Shown piece after piece: positions 50,686 through 58,828 of a DNA stretch of 64,000 nucleotides. The translations under genes were made by a program, and so were the position numbers. Below the pieces are notes generated by a model. It was not told the DNA's origin. It saw only the letters and a program-made list of their open reading frames with translations, and searched no databases. The first letter of the stretch is position 1. Every line of letters begins with the position of its first letter. Origin of the DNA: Pseudomonas chlororaphis (GTDB lineage: Bacteria > Pseudomonadota > Gammaproteobacteria > Pseudomonadales > Pseudomonadaceae); the NCBI RefSeq assembly GCF_000783395.1, contig NZ_JSFK01000001.1:62001-126000 (forward strand). Direction: 5' to 3'.

Positions 50686-50775
50686 TGTGGGAGCGAGCCT
50701 GCTCGCGAAGGCGTCGTGTCAGTCAGCCTCTACTTGACTGACCCAGCGCTTTCGCGAGCAGGCTCGCTCCCACAG
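50686..50775. repeat. REPIN between TonB receptor stop and its terminator
   Basis: Two inverted copies of GTGGGAGCGAGCCTGCTCGC flank about 47 bases. The element lies in the 3' untranslated part of the receptor mRNA, 13 bases after the stop codon. Confidence 0.88.
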
Positions 50776-50788
50776 GTTTCCACATCGG

Positions 50789-53098
50789 TCAGAAGTGGAA
50801 GTTGGTGCTCAACAGTGCCGTACGGCCCGCCGCCTGGTTGGCGAAGTGGGTCGAGAAGGCTTTGTCGTAGTAGGTTTCGTTGGTCAGGTTCTGCACGTTG
50901 AGTTGCAGGTCGACGTTCTTGGTCAGCTTGTAAGCCGCCATCGCGTCGTAGCGAACATACGAATCGACCATGGTGGTGTTGGCCACGCTGCCGTACACGT
51001 CGTCGACGTAGAACGCGCCGCCACCGATCGTCAGCTTCGGCGTGACCTGATAAGTGGTCCACAGGCTGGCGCTGTTTTTCGGCGTGTTAGGCAGCTCGTT
51101 GCCATCGTTGGCCCGGCCCAGTGGACCGCCATCGACTTGTTCGCTGTCCATGAACGCGTAACCGGCGAACACTTGCCACTTGTCGGTGATCTTGCCGCTG
51201 GCCGACAGCTCGACACCTTGCACGCGGGTCTTGCCGGCGTTTTCGTACGAGGTGGTGTCGACTTGCACACGAGCGTTTTCTTTCTCGGTGCGGAAGATGT
51301 CAGCGGTCAGCGACAGGCGATCGTTGAGCAGGTCCCATTTGGTGCCGATTTCGTAGTTCTTGGTGGTTTCCGGCTCCATGTCGCTGCTCAGCAGGTTGCC
51401 GCTGCGATCCGGGGTGCCGCCCAACGGGTTGCCTTCCTGACCTTCGCCCAAGGTGTTGCCCGGCGGCGTGGCCGAGGTGGCGTAGGAGGCGTAGATGCTG
51501 CCGTTTTCCGCCGGCTTGTAGACGACGCCGAACTGACCGGTGACGAACTCGCTGGTGTCATCACCCTTGGACGTGGTGGTGCCGGCAGCGTTGTAGGTCT
51601 TGTAGTCAGTGTCGAAGTGGTCGTAACGCAGCCCCATGTTCACCAGCCACTGCTCGTTCAGCTCCAGCGTATCGAACACATACAGCGCGTAGGTGTTGGC
51701 CTGGGTATCGGTGCCGGCGTAGTTGCGCGAGATTGCGCCGTTCCACGGGTCGTTCGGGTTCGGGTTCGACAGCGAGGTGCAGTTGTAGTTACTCGACGCG
51801 CCGATCATCGACGGCGTGCAGTTGCTGCTCGCGGCCACATTAGTGGTGCGCGGCGTGGTGTCGGTGTTGACGTTGTACGAAGACTTTTGGCTTTCCTCAC
51901 GGGTGTATTCGACACCGGTGGAGAAGCTGTTCTTGAAGCCGGCGACGTAGAAGTTGCCGAACAGGTCAGTCTGGTTGGTGGTGGTCTCGGTATTGCTCAC
52001 CCGAGTATTGGCACGACGCCAGAGGCTACCGTTGTTGACGTTGCCCTTGCTGTCGTCCGGCTGGGTCAGGATGTAATCCTGCATGCTGGTGCCATGGCGC
52101 AGGGTGTTCTTGATCGTCAGCGAGTCGCTCAGATCGTGCTCGATAGCGAAGGTCGCGGTGTCGGTGCGGCCCTTGCGGAAATCGCGATCCAGACCGTAGA
52201 AATTGCTGTGATCGCCACCGGAGTACGGTTTGTCCGGGCTGGATTTGGTGCGTGGGCTGGACAGTGTGTACGGCACGCCCGAATCCGGGGTGTCGTTGCT
52301 TTCGAGATGGTAGTAGTCGAGGTTGACGCGGGTGTCGGTGCCCAGGCCAAACGCCAGAGACGGCGCGATGCCCCAGCGGTCGTAATCGACTTTGTCGCGA
52401 CCGGCGACGTTGCTCTCATGGCTCATCAGGTTCAGACGGCCAGCAGCGGTGTCGCTGAACTGGTAGTTGCCGTCGAGGGTGTAACGCTGGGTCTGGTCGG
52501 AACCCCAGGTGAAACCACCGTCGAACGAGTTGCCCAGGTGGGCTTTCTTGCTCACCAGGTTGATGCTGCCGCCCGCTGCGCCACGACCACCGATGGCGGA
52601 GTTCGGGCCCTTGCTGACTTCAATGTTTTCCACGGCGAAGATTTCGCGGCTTTGCGAGCCGGTGTCGCGCACGCCGTCGAGGTAGGTGTCGCCCTGCGCG
52701 TCGAAACCGCGGATGAACGGACGGTCACCCTGTGGGTTGCCGCCTTCACCGGCGCCGAAGGTGATGCCCGGCACGGTGCGCAGCGCGTCCTGCATGTTCA
52801 GGGCGCCGGTGTCTTTGAGTACTTGTTGCGGAATAACGGTGACCGAGCGCGGTGTATCGACCAGCGGCGCGGTGTACTTGGGCGAGGAGGCTTTTTCCAC
52901 CTGGTAGGACGTCGGGTCCTGTGCTTCACCGGTGATGGCGGTAGCGTCCAGTGCGATGGCATTGCCGGAGGCTTTGCTGTCGGTCTTTTCCGCGGCAAAC
53001 ACCATCTGGCCAGCGGAGCCGGCGGTGATTGCCACACCGATTGCAGAGGCGAGCAGACGTGGTGAACTGACCGGTAATTGTGCGTGTTGACGTGCCAT
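50789..53098 (-). CDS. piuA: TonB-dependent catecholate siderophore receptor (PiuA-like)
   Basis: A 769-residue outer-membrane receptor with a signal peptide (about 1-34, ending M-V-F-A-A). A plug domain follows (D-T-P-R-S-V-T-V-I-P-Q-Q-V, then F-I-R-G-F-D-A-Q-G-D-T-Y-L-D-G-V-R-D), then a beta barrel ending in N-F-H-F. It resembles Fiu/PiuA/CirA-type catecholate receptors; in P. aeruginosa, PiuA at the same locus takes up siderophore-antibiotic conjugates. Start MARQHAQL at 53098. A Fur-box-like site lies about 70 bases upstream. The symbol rests on context (piuC and the Sel1 gene beside it). Confidence 0.88.
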   Translation of the reverse strand: MARQHAQLPVSSPRLLASAIGVAITAGSAGQMVFAAEKTDSKASGNAIALDATAITGEAQDPTSYQVEKASSPKYTAPLVDTPRSVTVIPQQVLKDTGALNMQDALRTVPGITFGAGEGGNPQGDRPFIRGFDAQGDTYLDGVRDTGSQSREIFAVENIEVSKGPNSAIGGRGAAGGSINLVSKKAHLGNSFDGGFTWGSDQTQRYTLDGNYQFSDTAAGRLNLMSHESNVAGRDKVDYDRWGIAPSLAFGLGTDTRVNLDYYHLESNDTPDSGVPYTLSSPRTKSSPDKPYSGGDHSNFYGLDRDFRKGRTDTATFAIEHDLSDSLTIKNTLRHGTSMQDYILTQPDDSKGNVNNGSLWRRANTRVSNTETTTNQTDLFGNFYVAGFKNSFSTGVEYTREESQKSSYNVNTDTTPRTTNVAASSNCTPSMIGASSNYNCTSLSNPNPNDPWNGAISRNYAGTDTQANTYALYVFDTLELNEQWLVNMGLRYDHFDTDYKTYNAAGTTTSKGDDTSEFVTGQFGVVYKPAENGSIYASYATSATPPGNTLGEGQEGNPLGGTPDRSGNLLSSDMEPETTKNYEIGTKWDLLNDRLSLTADIFRTEKENARVQVDTTSYENAGKTRVQGVELSASGKITDKWQVFAGYAFMDSEQVDGGPLGRANDGNELPNTPKNSASLWTTYQVTPKLTIGGGAFYVDDVYGSVANTTMVDSYVRYDAMAAYKLTKNVDLQLNVQNLTNETYYDKAFSTHFANQAAGRTALLSTNFHF

Positions 53099-53163
53099 TT
53101 TTATTCCCCTCCCCAAGGATTTGAGGCGGCGGAATATAGGTTAAACAAGTATTCGTATCAATT

Positions 53164-53182
53164 GCGAAACATTGTTATTCGC
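53164..53182. promoter_or_regulatory. Fur-box-like site between piuA and piuC
   Basis: GCGAAACATTGTTATTCGC is a 19-base site with GCGAA/TTCGC ends; read on the other strand it matches the 19-base Fur consensus at 11 positions. It lies in the 207-base divergent gap (53099-53305) and would let Fur repress both directions. The rest of the gap is AT-rich, with overlapping promoter-like sequences I could not assign. Confidence 0.55.
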
Positions 53183-53305
53183 ACTGAATTTACATTCTTT
53201 ACAATTTAACCTTACGGTTTTTGCCAGTTCATTCGTCTCTCGGGTTTTACAGAGTCAATAAGAATCAATACCATTGCCGCCTCTTTGCCATCAGGTGACA
53301 TCGCC

Positions 53306-53986
53306 ATGCTGCTGCACATCCCCGGTCTGTTCGCAAAAGACGAAGTGCAGCGTATTCGCGAGGCGCTGGAGCAGGCCGATTGGGCCGATGGCAAGATCAC
53401 CGCCGGCTTTCAATCGGCCAAGGCAAAGCACAATCTGCAACTGCCCGAAGGCCATCCGCTGGCCAAGGAAATCGGCGCAGCGATGCTGGAACGGTTGTGG
53501 AAAAACCCACTGTTCATGTCCGCCGCGCTGCCGCACAAAGTCTTCCCGCCGTTAGTGAACTGTTACACGGCTGGCGGCAGTTTCGATTTCCACATCGACA
53601 ATGCCGTGCGCCAGCCCAAGGGCAGTATCGAGCGGGTGCGCACCGATCTGTCGGCGACGCTGTTTTTCAGCGAGCCTGAGGATTACGACGGCGGCGAACT
53701 GGAAATCCAGGACACCTACGGCACGCAACAGGTGAAGTTGCCGGCCGGCGACATGGTCTTGTACCCCGGCACCAGCCTGCACAAGGTCAATGCGGTCACG
53801 CGGGGTGCTCGCTATGCATCGTTCTTCTGGACCCAAAGCCTGGTGCGTGAAGATAGCCAGCGCGCGCTGTTGTTCGAGATGGACGGGGCGATTCAGCAAC
53901 TGACTCAAGACCTGCCTGATCACCCATCGCTGATCCGCCTCACCGGTACGTATCACAACCTGCTGCGGCGCTGGGTCGAGGTATGA
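53306..53986 (+). CDS. piuC: PKHD-type Fe(II)/2-oxoglutarate hydroxylase PiuC
   Basis: A 226-residue dioxygenase. The iron ligands are visible as H96-x-D98 in F-D-F-H-I-D-N-A and His159 in [15 protein letters not shown], with Arg169 as the likely 2-oxoglutarate binder. The start M-L-L-H-I-P-G-L-F at 53306 is the family N-terminus; a codon 21 bases upstream is possible. Members of this family next to iron receptors are Fur-controlled, but their substrate is unknown. It overlaps the Sel1 gene by 4 bases. Confidence 0.93.
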   Translation: MLLHIPGLFAKDEVQRIREALEQADWADGKITAGFQSAKAKHNLQLPEGHPLAKEIGAAMLERLWKNPLFMSAALPHKVFPPLVNCYTAGGSFDFHIDNAVRQPKGSIERVRTDLSATLFFSEPEDYDGGELEIQDTYGTQQVKLPAGDMVLYPGTSLHKVNAVTRGARYASFFWTQSLVREDSQRALLFEMDGAIQQLTQDLPDHPSLIRLTGTYHNLLRRWVEV

Positions 53987-54735
53987 GTTTCCTGCTGCGT
54001 CGCGAGGAAGTCCTCAACGGCGAACAACTCAGCGCCATGCTCGGCGAAAGTCCGGCGCGTGCCGCGCAAGCGATTTTGCTGGCGGCGGGTGAGGGCGAAG
54101 TTGAAGCGCAGGCGTTGCTTGGGCAGATTCTTCTCGATGGCCAGGGCATCGCCCAGGATCAAGCGCTGGCGCTGCGCTGGTTCGGCATCGCCGCCGGGCG
54201 CGGGCATCTGATGGCGCGCAACATGCTCGGGCGTTGTCATGAGCATGGTTGGGGGATTGCTGCGGATGCGTCGGTTGCTGCGCAGCATTACCGGATCGCA
54301 GCGGAGGCCGGACTGGATTGGGCGATGTACAACCTCGCCAATCTGCTGGCGACCGGACGCGGGGTGGCGGTGGATCATCTGCAGGCGTTGGCGCTTTATC
54401 GACGCGCGGCTGAACTGGGCCATGCGAAATCGATGAATCTGCTGGGGCGGTATCTGGAAGAAGGGCAGGTGTGCCCGGCGGATCCGGTTGCGGCGCGCGA
54501 TTGGTATCGGCGTTCGGCTGAGGGTGGGGATTTTCGTGGGCAGTTCAGTTTCGCTGCAGTTTTAGCGGATGAGGGGCGGATTGATGAAGCGGTTGTTTGG
54601 CTTGAGAAAGCATTGGCCGGCGGCAATCTGAATTTTCTGCGGGTGGCGAGTCAGACGCTGGCGAGTGCTGTAGATCCGAAGATTCAGGCGTTGGCTGAGC
54701 GGTATGCGCTTCGGTGCCAAGAGCCCTCACCCTAA
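53983..54735 (+). CDS. Sel1-like tetratricopeptide-repeat protein
   Basis: A 250-residue soluble protein made of about five Sel1 repeats (A-x-x-W-Y/F-x-x-A-A-x-x-G-x-x-x-A-x-x-x-L-G pattern; e.g. [37 protein letters not shown]). It is coupled to piuC by a 4-base overlap and corresponds to PA4516. Its last codons (S-P, stop) come from the terminal repeat of the element at 54724-54881, so the original C-terminus may have been different. No signal peptide is visible. Confidence 0.85.
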   Translation: MSFLLRREEVLNGEQLSAMLGESPARAAQAILLAAGEGEVEAQALLGQILLDGQGIAQDQALALRWFGIAAGRGHLMARNMLGRCHEHGWGIAADASVAAQHYRIAAEAGLDWAMYNLANLLATGRGVAVDHLQALALYRRAAELGHAKSMNLLGRYLEEGQVCPADPVAARDWYRRSAEGGDFRGQFSFAAVLADEGRIDEAVVWLEKALAGGNLNFLRVASQTLASAVDPKIQALAERYALRCQEPSP

Positions 54736-54881
54736 CCCTCTCCCAGAGGGAGAGGGGACTGACCGAGTTGGATGTTCCGGATACACCGACCTGAGATATC
54801 CGGTCGAACTCAGCTTTTGAAAGGCCCCCGATCTGCTCCCTTTCCCCCTCGCCCCCTTGGGGGAGAGGGCTGGGGTGAGGG
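54724..54881. repeat. MITE-like palindromic element, copy B
   Basis: About 158 bases bounded by CCCTCACCCTAACCCTCTCC and GAGAGGGCTGGGGTGAGGG in inverse orientation, with the shared inner GGGGACTGACCGAGTTGG. It begins inside the end of the Sel1 gene and fills the gap to the speC terminator. Copy A is at 47845-48021. Confidence 0.82.
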
Positions 54882-54922
54882 GGATAGATCGAAAGCACAC
54901 CACAAATCTCAAAGCCAGACAC

Positions 54923-54952
54923 AAAAAAGCCCATGACACGTCATGGGCTTTT
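54923..54952. terminator. Terminator of speC (bidirectional form)
   Basis: A 13-base-pair stem AAAAGCCCATGAC / GTCATGGGCTTTT with a two-base centre; on the minus strand it is followed by T6, so it ends speC transcripts, and it can also serve the Sel1 side. Confidence 0.9.
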
Positions 54953-54988
54953 CAATTGCAGCTAGCCGCTTGAAACTCGCAGCTGCTC

Positions 54989-56152
54989 TTACACGTAAAA
55001 CGATTTCAACGGCGGAAAGCCATTGAACTCAACCGCGCTGTAACTGGTGGTGTACGCACCGGTCGACAGCCAGTACAGACGATCACCGATCGCCAGGTTC
55101 AGCGGCAGGCCGTACTTGTAGTTCTCGTACATGATGTCGGCGCTATCGCAAGTCGGTCCGGCGATGACGACTTCTTCCATCTCGCCTTTCTTCTCGGTCC
55201 AGATCGGGAACTTGATCGCTTCGTCCATGGTTTCGATCAGGCCGGAGAACTTGCCCACATCGGTATAAACCCAACGTTCAACCGCGGTGCGCGACTTGCG
55301 TGCAACCAGCACCACTTCGCTGACCAGAATACCGGCGTTGGCGATCAACGAACGGCCTGGCTCCAGAATGATTTCCGGCAGATCATCACCGAAGTCTTCC
55401 TTCAGGAAGCGGATGATTTCCTCGGCGTAGGTTTCCAGGCTGTTGGTGCGGGTGATGTAGTTGGCCGGGAAGCCACCGCCCATGTTGATCAGCTTCAGGT
55501 GAATGCCGTCTTCTTCTTTCAAGCGCTCGAAGATCACTTTGACCTTGGCAATCGCCGCGTCCCAGACGCTGATGTCGCGCTGTTGCGAACCGACGTGGAA
55601 GGAGATGCCGTAAGGCACCAGGCCGAGGTCGCGAGCGAGGATCAGCAGGTCCATGGCCATGTCGGTCTGGCAGCCGAATTTGCGCGACAAAGGCCAGTCA
55701 GCCGTGGTCGAGCCTTCGGTGAGGATGCGCACATAGACTTTCGAACCCGGTGCAGCCTTGGCGATGTTGCGCAGGTCGGCTTCGGAGTCGGTGGAGAACA
55801 GACGCACGCCCTTCTCGTAGAAGTAGCGGATGTCCTTGGATTTCTTGATGGTGTTGCCGTAGCTGATGCGGTCCGGGCTGACGCCACGATCCATCACCTT
55901 GTCCAGCTCATAGATAGAGGCGATGTCGAAGCTCGAACCTTTCTCTTTGAGCAGGTCGATGATCTCGACGGCCGGGTTGGCCTTGACCGCGTAGTAGACC
56001 TTGGCGAATTCGAAACCGGCGCGCAGGTCATCGTAGGCCTGGGCGATCATCGCGGTGTCGATCACCACGAACGGGGTTTCCTGTTTGTCGGCGAACGCCT
56101 TCATTTTGTCGAATGTAGCGCGCGCGAAATAGTCTTCGACCTGGATCGACAT
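54989..56152 (-). CDS. speC: Ornithine decarboxylase (alanine-racemase fold)
   Basis: A 387-residue PLP enzyme that makes putrescine from ornithine. It belongs to the eukaryote-like (fold III) type: PLP lysine Lys57 in Y-Y-A-V-K-A-N-P, the phosphate-binding E-P-G-R-S near 265, and catalytic Cys335 in G-P-T-C-D-S-A-D. The start is M-S-I-Q-V-E-D-Y at 56152, with AGGAG 8 bases upstream; the longer frame has no support. The leader has a promoter, a small open frame and a terminator, described separately. P. aeruginosa has speC in the same position. Confidence 0.96.
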   Translation of the reverse strand: MSIQVEDYFARATFDKMKAFADKQETPFVVIDTAMIAQAYDDLRAGFEFAKVYYAVKANPAVEIIDLLKEKGSSFDIASIYELDKVMDRGVSPDRISYGNTIKKSKDIRYFYEKGVRLFSTDSEADLRNIAKAAPGSKVYVRILTEGSTTADWPLSRKFGCQTDMAMDLLILARDLGLVPYGISFHVGSQQRDISVWDAAIAKVKVIFERLKEEDGIHLKLINMGGGFPANYITRTNSLETYAEEIIRFLKEDFGDDLPEIILEPGRSLIANAGILVSEVVLVARKSRTAVERWVYTDVGKFSGLIETMDEAIKFPIWTEKKGEMEEVVIAGPTCDSADIMYENYKYGLPLNLAIGDRLYWLSTGAYTTSYSAVEFNGFPPLKSFYV

Positions 56153-56255
56153 GCTGGGAACTCCTACTGGCAAACTAAGTTAATCAATGGGTGCAAATGA
56201 ACGCCCTCCGTATCCCCACTTTGGTTCGCCTACTTCCCAAGGCATGTCGCCGAAA

Positions 56256-56290
56256 GCAAAAAGGCCATGGGTGGTTTTACCCTTGGCCTT
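56256..56290 (-). terminator. Terminator-like hairpin (putative attenuator) in the speC leader
   Basis: On the minus strand, AAGGCCA and TGGCCTT (seven pairs), an A-A mismatch, then GGGT and ACCC (four pairs) close the loop AAAACC; T5 follows (TTTTTGC). It lies about 110-138 bases before the speC start and about 55-85 bases after the proposed transcription start, with no gene upstream on this strand that would need terminating. Confidence 0.8.
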
Positions 56291-56336
56291 GCTGTCTCGT
56301 CGTCAGTACTTGAGCCGGATGGATCGTTTCCAGCAT
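56277..56336 (-). CDS. Possible 19-residue leader peptide of speC
   Basis: An ATG at 56336 opens a 19-codon frame (MLETIHPAQVLTTRQQGQG) that ends with TAA at 56277-56279. The last codons form the 5' arm of the terminator hairpin and the stop overlaps its loop, so a ribosome at the end of this frame would prevent the hairpin forming. The ATG is about 9 bases from the expected transcript start and has no Shine-Dalgarno, which weakens the case. Confidence 0.35.
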   Translation of the reverse strand: MLETIHPAQVLTTRQQGQG

Positions 56337-56351
56337 GGACGTTCGGCGCGA

Positions 56352-56380
56352 ACTTTAGGGCGTGAGGGGCCTGAGATCAA
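56352..56380 (-). promoter_or_regulatory. Sigma-70 promoter of speC
   Basis: On the minus strand, TTGATC (56380-56375) and TAAAGT (56357-56352) are 17 bases apart. Transcription should start near 56345, giving a leader of about 190 bases. Just after it, GTTCG-CGC-CGAAC can form a small 5' hairpin. Confidence 0.65.
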
Positions 56381-56451
56381 CTAAAAATGTCGCGTTTTTG
56401 CACGCTTCTGACGTACGTCGCATTCATCTCTCTTTGTAGCCGACCGAGATG

Positions 56452-56478
56452 ACGGGCAGATGTTCCCGTCGATTTTTT
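56452..56478 (+). terminator. Orphan plus-strand terminator in the speC upstream gap
   Basis: GACGGG-CAGATGTT-CCCGTC followed by GATTTTTT is a plausible plus-strand terminator, but no plus-strand gene ends nearby. The gap 56381-56779 shows no other gene; it is AT-richer than the surroundings. Confidence 0.5.
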
Positions 56479-56779
56479 CAGTGTTAAAAATGCCTGCACG
56501 TTCGCTGCCGATCTCCGCTAAATTCCAGTTAACTTCAATAGGCTCGACATCCCCGACGTTCGCCGCAAAGACAGTCTCAATGGCGTAATTTGAGTTGTCT
56601 CAAGGGGGAAATCAGCCAGCGGGTGCCCAGCGCTGGTGTTCATTTTTCTTTCCAGACATGAAACGATGAAAATTCACGGCGCAAGCTCGCGAGCGTTAAG
56701 TCCCGCATGGGGTATCGCAGACCATCGCTGCAAACTTGCCGCACCTATCACCGACAAACCGGTGACCGGCCCATTTGAT

Positions 56780-57541
56780 TCAGGATTTCTCGATCGACTT
56801 GCACAGCACCACCCGATCCTTAAGGTGTAATTCTCCAGGTAATGAAACTTTGTTCATCGCCAGAATGAAATCCATCCACTGGTTTTGCTGTTTCAAGAGA
56901 CGCTCGAGTTGTTTCTCGCTGGAATCGTTTGGGGGGTTGTCAAAAACATAGGGATGGCAACCGGAAAAGCCGTTGGGCACCGTAGAGAGAAGCGAGTAAT
57001 CACGCTCGTAATCCATGTTGCTCTTGACCATCGAGTAGGTCTGCCAACTGGTGTACGACAGCGCGCCGAGGGCAAGAATGCCTAGCACGGGGAGTGCGAT
57101 CCGCCAGCGCAGTGGAGTGGGATACGCCTTGGCCAAGGCTCTGCGAGTCATGAAATCGGTGATTTTCCTTCCATTCACCAGAACCTGCACAACCTCGAAA
57201 TCCCGTGGGTTGTAGATCGAGATATCGACTTCTTCATTGGGCGGAACCTGTTTGAGCACCAATTCCTTGTCCGCCGCATTGTGTTCCCATTTCACGGCTG
57301 CTTCGTGTCGGGAGTACGTGATAAGCGGGACGAATTTGAAGTTTCCCCGGTACAGCAATTTAACGTCGGCCAAGGTTGAATCCGACTCGTTATAAAGTGC
57401 GATTTGCGTGCGGGTGTAACGAGTTTCCCCAGTCACCATCTCTGCTGGAGCGTGATACAGACAAGGCCCCATCGTTGTCCAGCCAATGGCATCTGGCAGA
57501 TCTTTACGTAGCGAGTTCAGGGCTGCAATTTGATCGATCAT
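56780..57541 (-). CDS. Unrecognised membrane protein
   Basis: A 253-residue protein I do not recognise. The N-terminal 130 residues look like a soluble beta-rich domain (R-Y-T-R-T-Q-I-A-L-Y-N-E-S-D-S-T-L-A-D-V pattern, E-E-V-D-I-S-I-Y-N-P-R-D-F). A single hydrophobic segment (about 146-165) follows, then a C-terminal part with three Cys in all (Cys27, about Cys205 and Cys248). Only one membrane anchor and no signal peptide are seen. Base composition is lower in GC than its neighbours, which suggests a strain-specific gene. The start ATG at 57541 is unproven. Confidence 0.65.
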   Translation of the reverse strand: MIDQIAALNSLRKDLPDAIGWTTMGPCLYHAPAEMVTGETRYTRTQIALYNESDSTLADVKLLYRGNFKFVPLITYSRHEAAVKWEHNAADKELVLKQVPPNEEVDISIYNPRDFEVVQVLVNGRKITDFMTRRALAKAYPTPLRWRIALPVLGILALGALSYTSWQTYSMVKSNMDYERDYSLLSTVPNGFSGCHPYVFDNPPNDSSEKQLERLLKQQNQWMDFILAMNKVSLPGELHLKDRVVLCKSIEKS

Positions 57542-57673
57542 GCAAGGGTCCTTGATCGGTTCGCGCGGACGTCATTATCCGCAAACCACGATGCTATCGG
57601 CTTGTATGTGTTCCGATCAATTCAACTCATTGCAGATGATCAGGGGCTGCTGTGGCAGCCCCATTTCAAGTGG

Positions 57674-58828
57674 TTACGCCACCGCCTCCGCCGGCGAGAC
57701 GATACTGGTCTTCATCCCGCGCGAACGACCCGAACTCAGATACGCCGCAATCGACTCCTGCGTGACCTCACCGAGGAACACCCGCTCGGCATCCATCACC
57801 GGCAACCACGAGCGATTGAACTCGTACATGCGCGACAGCAGGATGCGCAAATGTTCGTCGTACGCCGCCGTGGCGTTGAACTCACGGAGGAACTGCGCGC
57901 AAGTGCCGGTCTGGCGGTGCAGGTCGCGACGACGCACATAACCCAGCGCCTTGTTCTCGGCACAGGTGACCACCACGTAGCGACGGTCATGCTCGTCCAT
58001 CAATTCCAGCGCATCGGCCACCGGCGTTTCCGGGCTCACCGACGGCGCGTTGTCCGCCGCGTCTTCTGCTTTGACCAGCAGCAGGCGCTTGAGCGTGCTG
58101 TCCTGACCCACAAAGTTGCTGACAAAGTCGTCTGCCGGGTGTGCCAACAGCGTGTCCGGATGATCGATCTGCAGCAGTTTGCCGGCACGGAAGATCGCGA
58201 TCTTGTCGCCGAGTTTGATCGCTTCGTCGATGTCGTGGCTGACCATGATCACGGTCTTGTTCAGCGCGCGCTGCATCTCGAAGAATTCGTTCTGGATCAT
58301 CTCGCGGTTGATCGGGTCGACGGCACCGAACGGCTCGTCCATCAACAGCAGCGGCGCATCCGCCGCCAGTGCGCGGATCACGCCGATGCGCTGTTGCTGG
58401 CCACCGGACAACTCGCGCGGATAACGATGCAGATACTGCTTGGGCTCAAGCTTGATCATGCTCATCAATTCGCGGGCGCGGTCGTGGCATTTCTGTTTGT
58501 CCCAGCCGAGCAGTTTCGGCACGACGACGATGTTCTCTTCGATGGTCATGTTCGGGAACAGGCCGATCTGCTGGATCACGTAACCGATGTTACGGCGCAG
58601 GGTCACTTCGTCGAGATCGGTGGTGTCTTCGCCGTTGATGAGGATCTTGCCCGAAGTCGGTTTGATCAGGCGGTTGATCATCTTCAGCGTGGTGCTTTTG
58701 CCGCAACCCGATGGCCCGAGGAACACACAGATTTCGCCTTCATTGACGGTCAGGCTCACCGAGTCCACGGCTTTGACGTCTTTGCCGTTGCTTTGGAAAG
58801 TTTTGCTGAGGTTTTGAAGTTCGATCAT
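57674..58828 (-). CDS. Osmoprotectant ABC transporter ATP-binding protein (OpuCA-like)
   Basis: A 384-residue ATPase of a quaternary-amine (betaine/choline/carnitine-type) importer. Walker A G-P-S-G-C-G-K-S-T is near 38, the signature L-S-G-G-Q-Q-Q-R near 138 and Walker B L-L-L-M-D-E-P-F-G-A-V-D after it; the C-terminal third (about 245-384) resembles tandem CBS domains, which in OpuA-type ATPases sense ionic strength. ATG 58828 is preceded by AGGA and overlaps the permease stop by 4 bases. It is the last gene of the operon. Confidence 0.9.
   Translation of the reverse strand: MIELQNLSKTFQSNGKDVKAVDSVSLTVNEGEICVFLGPSGCGKSTTLKMINRLIKPTSGKILINGEDTTDLDEVTLRRNIGYVIQQIGLFPNMTIEENIVVVPKLLGWDKQKCHDRARELMSMIKLEPKQYLHRYPRELSGGQQQRIGVIRALAADAPLLLMDEPFGAVDPINREMIQNEFFEMQRALNKTVIMVSHDIDEAIKLGDKIAIFRAGKLLQIDHPDTLLAHPADDFVSNFVGQDSTLKRLLLVKAEDAADNAPSVSPETPVADALELMDEHDRRYVVVTCAENKALGYVRRRDLHRQTGTCAQFLREFNATAAYDEHLRILLSRMYEFNRSWLPVMDAERVFLGEVTQESIAAYLSSGRSRGMKTSIVSPAEAVA

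Noticed and set aside
50795..53065. Plus-strand frame opposite the TonB receptor
   Set aside because: Val/Gly/Arg-rich shadow of a receptor with clear plug and barrel signatures.
56187..56384. 65-codon plus-strand frame opposite the speC leader
   Set aside because: No ribosome-binding site or family pattern; explained better by the minus-strand leader features.
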